Source: Tomocerus qinae
Lineage: Eukaryota > Arthropoda > Collembola > Entomobryomorpha > Tomoceridae
Assembly (NCBI GenBank): GCA_020055645.1
Contig: CM034547.1
Coordinates: 19,011,013 to 19,075,012, forward strand
Direction: 5' to 3'
DNA: 64,000 bases
Shown here: in pieces, positions 58,110-64,000 of the stretch
Layout: each line of letters starts with the position of its first letter
How positions within the stretch are numbered: position 1 is the stretch's first letter
Program-made: the position numbers and the translations under genes
Notes under the pieces: model-generated
Database searches by the model: none
What the model was told of the DNA's origin: nothing
Seen by the model: only the letters and a program-made list of their open reading frames with translations

Positions 58110-61100
58110 AATTCTCAAATACTCTCATAGGGATGCACTAAATAATGTAACTTGCTTAATAGGACTGCTACATCAATTCCTCTTTCACAGAAATATGTAC
58201 CATAATTACATCTAAGTAAACATCATGCAAATTGCAAATTCCTATCTAAAGTATTTAGGTTTTTAGTCCTGGGTTAATTTGTTGCATAAATAAAGGAAAA
58301 AAAATTCTTTTTCGTTACAAAACAACGTGAAGCACGCGAGTTTATTCATTCGATATCTACATTTGATACAATCAACATGTCATGTGTGCTCTTATAGTTA
58401 CCATTAAAGAATAGGTGTGCATCGTACAATTTACAGCTCAACATTAAACCACTTTAACCATTTTATTCTACAGGTATCAGTACAATTACATATACAAGGA
58501 GTCACATTTTTATTTATGCACAGATTTATCATATCAATCGAGTAGTCATCTTAATTCAATCTTATACACTCGTCAGCAATTCGCGAGGCTGAGGCAATTT
58601 ATTGCTACCTATACTTACAATTAGTATACCTAACACCTAATGGTAATGTACAAATTCGTGGTGATGCTCTTGTATAAATCATATTGACTGCATTTTTAAA
58701 CTTACTAGACACATTAATACTAGTAGACAATTACAACGACTATCTCTATACACGTCTTTAGTAAAATGAGGTTTACTTAGTAATTACAACAGAATCCGAA
58801 CTAATCTATAGACCTATCCATTAGACAACTATTTACAAACATATGCAGACTTATTTTTAAGTACCTACAGTTTCAGGCTACACAATACTGGCTAATATCA
58901 GTTATTATTCACATACACATCTACTAAGGATCCACTACGTATTCTTGGTATTTTTTGAGCGCTCTAACCGTATCAACATTGTGCTGTGAATTTTAGGGAT
59001 TTTTGACAAAATTGGCAGTACGTTATTTCATAGTACTTGCAGCTGTAGTATTTTACGGATTTACCTGTACCTGAATGCAGTTAGTGCTATAAAATAAGAT
59101 GTACACAAACGGCAGAACGTACATGGTGATGTAAGCTTTTTGGGGAATTATAAGACTCCTATTACATCTGCAATATTCCCTAAAGGGATGAAACACAATT
59201 CACAAAATTCACAATCCATATTTCAAGAAGTAAAGAGCACGTATGTACTACAATTCATTTCAGTAGCTGTTTACAGTATTGCACTAAAACAATCTTCTAA
59301 TGATTGCATGCATGCTATCAATTTTTCACCCAAGCCAAATAAAATCAGTCTACTACATCCAGAATAAAGCATGTATCTCTAGTTATGTCATACTCCCTTA
59401 GGTCATGAACTTGATTACATAAGTAAAAGTCCCTGGACGCTGCAAATGATAATGTACTCTTTATAAATATGCTTCACAGTTTAAACAAGAGCCCTCTTCT
59501 ATTGAAAACATCTGGATCTTATATCATTTAAACTTAATGTTTAATTTTGCATTGTATAGCGATGGATCAGCTGATGTTTTATTGATGATCTTAAAAGAAC
59601 GAAGGATTATTTTGTGTGTTACTTATGGCAGAGTCTGTTTGTGAGTAAAAAATAGATTATTCTGCAATTAGTAAAGTAAAACTAGAATTACTGATGCGTG
59701 AATGAAAAGGCATTGCATGTAGCGAATCTTTTAAAGGTTAATAATCTGATAGTGTGTTAGTAAACGTGTTGTGTTTGGTTGGATGGACTCACGTAAGTCT
59801 GGTGATGAAAGAGTACCTTGAAAAGTTTAAGTGCGCACTAATAATTACATGAAATGATATTCAGCCGGAGATGTCTAAACTAAAGGCAAAACTACAGGAT
59901 AAGAAATAAAACTGTTGTATTCGTTAGCATTAGAAGAATTCTGATTCTAAACTGGAGTCCAAAGAGGATAGAGTTGTAGTGGGTACTACTAAAGCTAACT
60001 GTACAGATAGTGATGGTGGGTAACTGTAAATAGGTAGAGGAGATAGACGAACATGGTAGTTCTAGTTTGGTAGTATGGTTGAGTTGAGGCGTGTGGGAAA
60101 GTGACAAATGGTCGAGTGCAAGCCCTCGGCTCAGAGAGACGGACCATTTCAAAGAATATCTTTTGCTACGAATGAGTGTCTGTAGTCTGGATCTGCTCTC
60201 CTTTCCACCGGATAGAGTTTAAATGGAATATACAAAGTTGGGAGAGAACGTAGCCAGACACAGATGCGTGTATGTATGTAAGTATAAAGAATAGAGTGAA
60301 TAGCAAACGGATGGAAAATAGAGAATACATCACAGAACAGAAGAAAATGATGATACAGTCGACTAGAGAGATGGATGGCAATGTACATTCGTTTTCCTTA
60401 TTCAACATTGCTTGGCATCCCATTGCCTCACATTGCTCAGCATTGCTCTCCTCATACTTCCCTTCATTCAGCTGAATAATAGCTCACTTTGTTTTACAAA
60501 TGAAAAGATACCTTCTGCTTCTACGAACGTATAATCATATTATACAACTTACATAACATAACCATCCTAATTGTTTCTAACAGAAGGGTTAAAATCCCAC
60601 AAGAAATTAAAGGGAGACTTCGTACTTGACTCGACTCAGATTAGTCTACATTTCCTATCTATTTATATTACCAAATTAACTTGCAAAAACTCAAACGTAA
60701 AAACATGCTAAATGAAATACCCCACATCACAAATCTATTATCAACTCAAATATTATTTGCAATTGTTTTTCGTAGGTTTTGAGAACATTAGTTGTGATTC
60801 TAAAATTCTTGTTTAGATTTAGTCAATTCATAGTTCTAGTTTGACTGGTTAGTTCATACAGAAGTTCAAGTTCTTCTATTAGGAAAATTGCAATGATCAG
60901 CTTAATAAATCCGTAACAGAAAATTTGGATTGTTTTAGTAATCAAACGATCCCCCGGGATAGATGCTAATATAGTCCATAGCACTAAATGGATTGTGAAT
61001 TTAAAATTTACTTAGGCTTAAAAGCAGGACTTTGTGTGATTATAACTTTTGAGCATCTAACGTTAATGGACCCCATAAACAAAATAGTAGGTAGGTATTA

Positions 61101-61358
61101 CTGCATTTTCGAATCTTTAAAGTGTAATAATAATATTAGTAGATCTTGAATGTATCCATATTTATGTATTTATGTACTGCCTAAAGCATAACATGACATC
61201 AATTTTAACTGTATGAGGGAAGGGCAGTATGGGTATAGCACAGATAAACTTAAAAATAAATGATTATGTACTAGGTATATACCCTAAAGAAACTAATGTC
61301 AATAAATTAATATTCAGGTGCGAATTACAGGAGTGAATAGGTCAGAATGATTGCAATA

Positions 61359-63714
61359 CTAGTATTTCTGGGATGAGCACTCGGAGGAGTAGTAGGATCT
61401 GTAGGCAGCAGTATTTCTAAAGCCAATATGCGGGGGGCAAGGGGAGCCTGAAGGCTCGATGAATAAATCTGAATGTCTGGACGCTTCGAAAGATGCAGCA
61501 CTGAGTGCAATAGATGCATTGCTCGTGCCATCATGATGAAGTGAATGTTGATGATCGTTGTTGTTGTTACTACTCGTGTTATTGTTATTGTTGGCCATGG
61601 CATACCAAGAGCGAGAATACTGGTCGGCTGCGGCGGCAGCAGCAGATCCGGGGCTTTGGGTCATGGTCATTGCAATTTGAGCAGCGGCGGCAGCTGCAGC
61701 CGCAGAATTTCCGCCAAGACACGTCCCCATCTGAATTTCATCCTGCTGGAGTCCGTAGTGGAGCGGAGGTCCGCCGCAGTAGGGTGACCCTCCACTTCCA
61801 CCGCCGCCACCTCCGCCTGAAGTGGAGTACATGGCCGAGGGGGTGTGGGCCCTGGAGAAGCCCATGGGGTGGTGTCCGTGGTGGTGATGGGCGTGATGGT
61901 GGTGCAAGTGCTGGGATCCGTCGCTGCTGAGATGATGACTATTGTGGCTGTGACTGTGGGCCGAGGAGGTCAGGAGAGAAGGGCTGTCACCGCCCCGCAT
62001 GTCGCCACTATTTGTCCGTGACGTCACTAAACTGTCTACACTGAAGGGGGTGGTGGTCACGTGGTGGTGGTCCATGCTTACAATGGCACAGTGATTATTA
62101 CTCGCGGTGTTTGTATTGGGCGAGCCGGAGAGGACCGGAGATGAGATTCCCATCGATGCTGGAGAGAGATTTGAGGATGCGGACGAGCCCACGACATCCG
62201 CTTTGTGATTGTTGTGAGAAGAGTCGAAACGATCTATGAATTTACTAGAATTACTACTATTCCCTCCACCACCCCCTATTGATGAGTTACTACTGCTAGT
62301 CGTGTTATTGTTTGTCGAGAATTTCCCAGTTGGCTGCGACTGGCTGTGACAATCATCAACTTTCATGTCGATCGGCTCACTTTTTATGACAGGACCGGAG
62401 CCAGTGCCTTTGATGATCCCTCCGCTGCTACTACTTCCCGTCACCGTCAGTACAGTCGAATGGGAATGCAGACGATGATCTAGCAGGGAGAAACACATTA
62501 TCAACAATAAGTTTCTAAAAGATCCCGCAAAAAGGTTTACAACCTCTACTTCTTTCTATCTCTTTAAGATAGTTTACTGTATATGTTCATCTTTACAATG
62601 CATACTTTAATACAACTATGCATGATACAATAGACTGCATAAAATACTTATAATTCTGCTTTATCTAATGAAAACATCCTTATAATGCCGACTTTGCCGA
62701 CGGATCCAGAGAGTTACAGATATAAGTCTGGTATTAGGAAACATGAGATTCTCGACTTTTATACTACTACTTATTAGTTCCACGTCACATTCAAGCTAAA
62801 TCTTACCACTATGTAATTATCATTCTGCAACTGCGATGAAAATGTGTAAATACAAATCAATGCAACTTCCCAATGAATCGATCTCACTCAGAAGCCAGAA
62901 ATTGAATAATATTACAAGACCCATCAAATACTAATCTATATATTTTAGTGCTACGATTTATTGCGTGAGTCAAAAATATTATATTTGGCATACTATATTA
63001 CAAAAAAGTAAAAAAAAAATGTGGTGGTTACTTACTGGAGGTATGATGATTATTGGTAGCACTGGGATTCTTTGAGGTCGTTAGACTGTGTCTGGAACTA
63101 TTCTCGCTTCCAATGGACTGTGACGGATGATGACTAAGCGGTTGTTGAGAATTCATTCGCTCATTAGGATGACTGCCTTGAATCCTTTTGACAGTATCGT
63201 CTTTGTCTCGAAGCACATCCTTTTTCTTAAATCGACGTCTTCTGCGTAGATATGATCCGTTATCAAACATATTGTATGAGTCTGGGTCCAGAGTCCAGTA
63301 ACTACCCTTTCCAGGTTTTTTGTCATCACGAGGAACTTTGACGAAGCACTCGTTGAGACTGAGATTGTGTCGGATGGAATTTTGCCAGCCTTGTTTATTC
63401 TCTCTGTAGTAGGGAAATCTCTCCATAATGAATTGATAGATTCCATTGAGAGTGATTTTTTTGTCGGGAGCATTCTGAATGGCCATAGCTATAAGGGCAA
63501 TATAAGAGTACGGAGGTTTCACCATGTCTTTGGTGGTGGCTGGCTGTTGAGACGGGTAATGAGCCGCGGCATAAGGACCGTAACGTGTCATTGCCGAATA
63601 CTGTTCATACGGGTAGGCGGCTGGTGACATTCCAGCTGTCATCGGCTGCAACGCTGGCGAATATGAACTCGGGTGGCGGTAGTACGCATTCTGGTCACCA
63701 AATAAAGTATGCAT
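61359..63714 (-). CDS. FoxC: Forkhead box C transcription factor (crocodile-type)
   Basis: Forkhead transcription factor of mesoderm and head patterning. Two coding exons: 63036-63714 (donor TCCA/GTAAGT) and 61359-62479 (acceptor CTGCTAG), phase 1, total 599 residues. The open frame continues upstream to a TTG, but the ATG at 63714 gives the family N-terminus [14 protein letters not shown]. The forkhead domain spans about residues 65-165: [19 protein letters not shown], recognition helix [16 protein letters not shown], then [32 protein letters not shown]. Downstream are a sumoylation-type IKSEP (about 258-262), an EH1-like FSVDSLV (about 372-378) matching the FSVDNIM motif of FoxC proteins, and the FoxC-typical [15 protein letters not shown]. 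His, Ala and Asn runs follow. The C-terminus ends [11 protein letters not shown], somewhat unlike the usual YDCSKF-type FoxC end. The assignment is very strong. Confidence 0.95.
62480..63035 (-). other. FoxC intron (556 bp)
   Basis: Bounded by a GTAAGT donor and a TGCTAG acceptor, and AT-rich. The phase-1 split falls about 60 codons after the forkhead domain, so the DNA-binding domain is wholly in exon 1. Nothing else was seen inside. Confidence 0.8.
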
Positions 63715-64000
63715 TTTTCGACAATGGAACCTTTTGACCTTTGTCAAGAGGGTAATTGTCTAATCCTTGGATTTATTTGTAGTAAACTGGTTCTGTCAGT
63801 TGCTTATCAAGAACAAATAAAATGCATTCATCTGACATCATTTGTATCACAACAGTTAATTATTGTGTACAAATAGATAACTATATACGTCACGGAATCA
63901 CAGGATTCAAACGGTCATGTTTTGCAAGTCAAACTCTGTTATTGTGTTGATATTGTTGAAGGAAATGAAAATATAAATGTTATTATTCATGTAGAATCGT
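63715..64000. promoter_or_regulatory. FoxC 5' flank
   Basis: Short upstream stretch expected to contain the FoxC 5' UTR and perhaps its promoter. No TATA box or initiator could be assigned with confidence, and the transcription start is not determinable from the sequence. Confidence 0.35.

Larger units (their letters stand above)
39862..61358. other. Gene-poor region between the CBS-like gene and FoxC
   Basis: About 21.5 kb with no supportable coding gene. The longest frames (139 codons at 50923-51342, 118 at 55385-55741, 116 at 43912-44262, all minus) show no motif or exon partners. Several blocks are noticeably less AT-rich than their surroundings (about 43270-43680, 45840-46100, 47040-47220, 48290-48480, 51540-51690). 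As a large desert next to a developmental transcription factor gene, the region is a natural place for long-range enhancers. A 13-bp inverted repeat lies at 58062-58109, and a short ACT-rich tract near 57565. Confidence 0.5.

Noticed and set aside
63715..63747. Eleven extra N-terminal codons of FoxC starting at TTG
   Set aside because: The ATG at 63714 gives the MHTLF start shared by arthropod FoxC proteins.

Overview
The window is eukaryotic nuclear DNA, most likely from an arthropod. It is AT-rich, genes are sparse, and introns have GT-AG borders (one GC-AG). A FoxC gene begins with the MHTLF...DQN start seen in arthropod crocodile/FoxC proteins, and a linked FoxF (biniou-type) gene shares its orientation. 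The species cannot be named from the sequence. No rRNA, tRNA, CRISPR array, complete transposon or bacterial-style operon was seen.

Layout, left to right. (1) 1-881, minus: the first two coding exons of a gene running off the left edge, probably an adenylyl cyclase. (2) 5597-7987, minus: a complete six-exon NOP2 (nucleolar rRNA cytosine-C5 methyltransferase) gene. (3) 12680-19599, minus: FoxF in two coding exons separated by a 5.2-kb intron. (4) 29375-30193, plus: a three-exon gene for an unrecognised 200-residue protein with a Cys/His cluster. (5) 31266-34544, minus: a seven-exon cystathionine gamma-lyase-like gene. (6) 37964-39861, minus: a four-exon cystathionine beta-synthase-like gene. 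(7) About 21 kb with no supportable gene. (8) 61359-63714, minus: FoxC in two exons.

Two themes stand out. FoxF and FoxC are part of the ancient bilaterian FoxC-FoxF-FoxL1-FoxQ1 linkage. Here they are about 42 kb apart with three unrelated genes between them, and neither FoxL1 nor FoxQ1 is visible. Also between them lie neighbouring homologues of both transsulfuration enzymes, and both have altered active sites. The CBS-like protein has Ser in place of the PLP-binding Lys and has lost most cofactor-loop residues, yet keeps its C-terminal CBS-domain region. The CTH-like protein keeps its PLP Lys but has lost the ring-stacking Tyr and two other active-site residues. Both reading frames are intact across all splice junctions, so these look like divergent paralogues, not broken pseudogenes. 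This pair is the most unusual content of the window.

Exon coordinates were worked out by hand from splice consensus, reading phase and remembered family sequences. No alignment or database search was run. Every complete gene model sums to a multiple of three with no internal stop.
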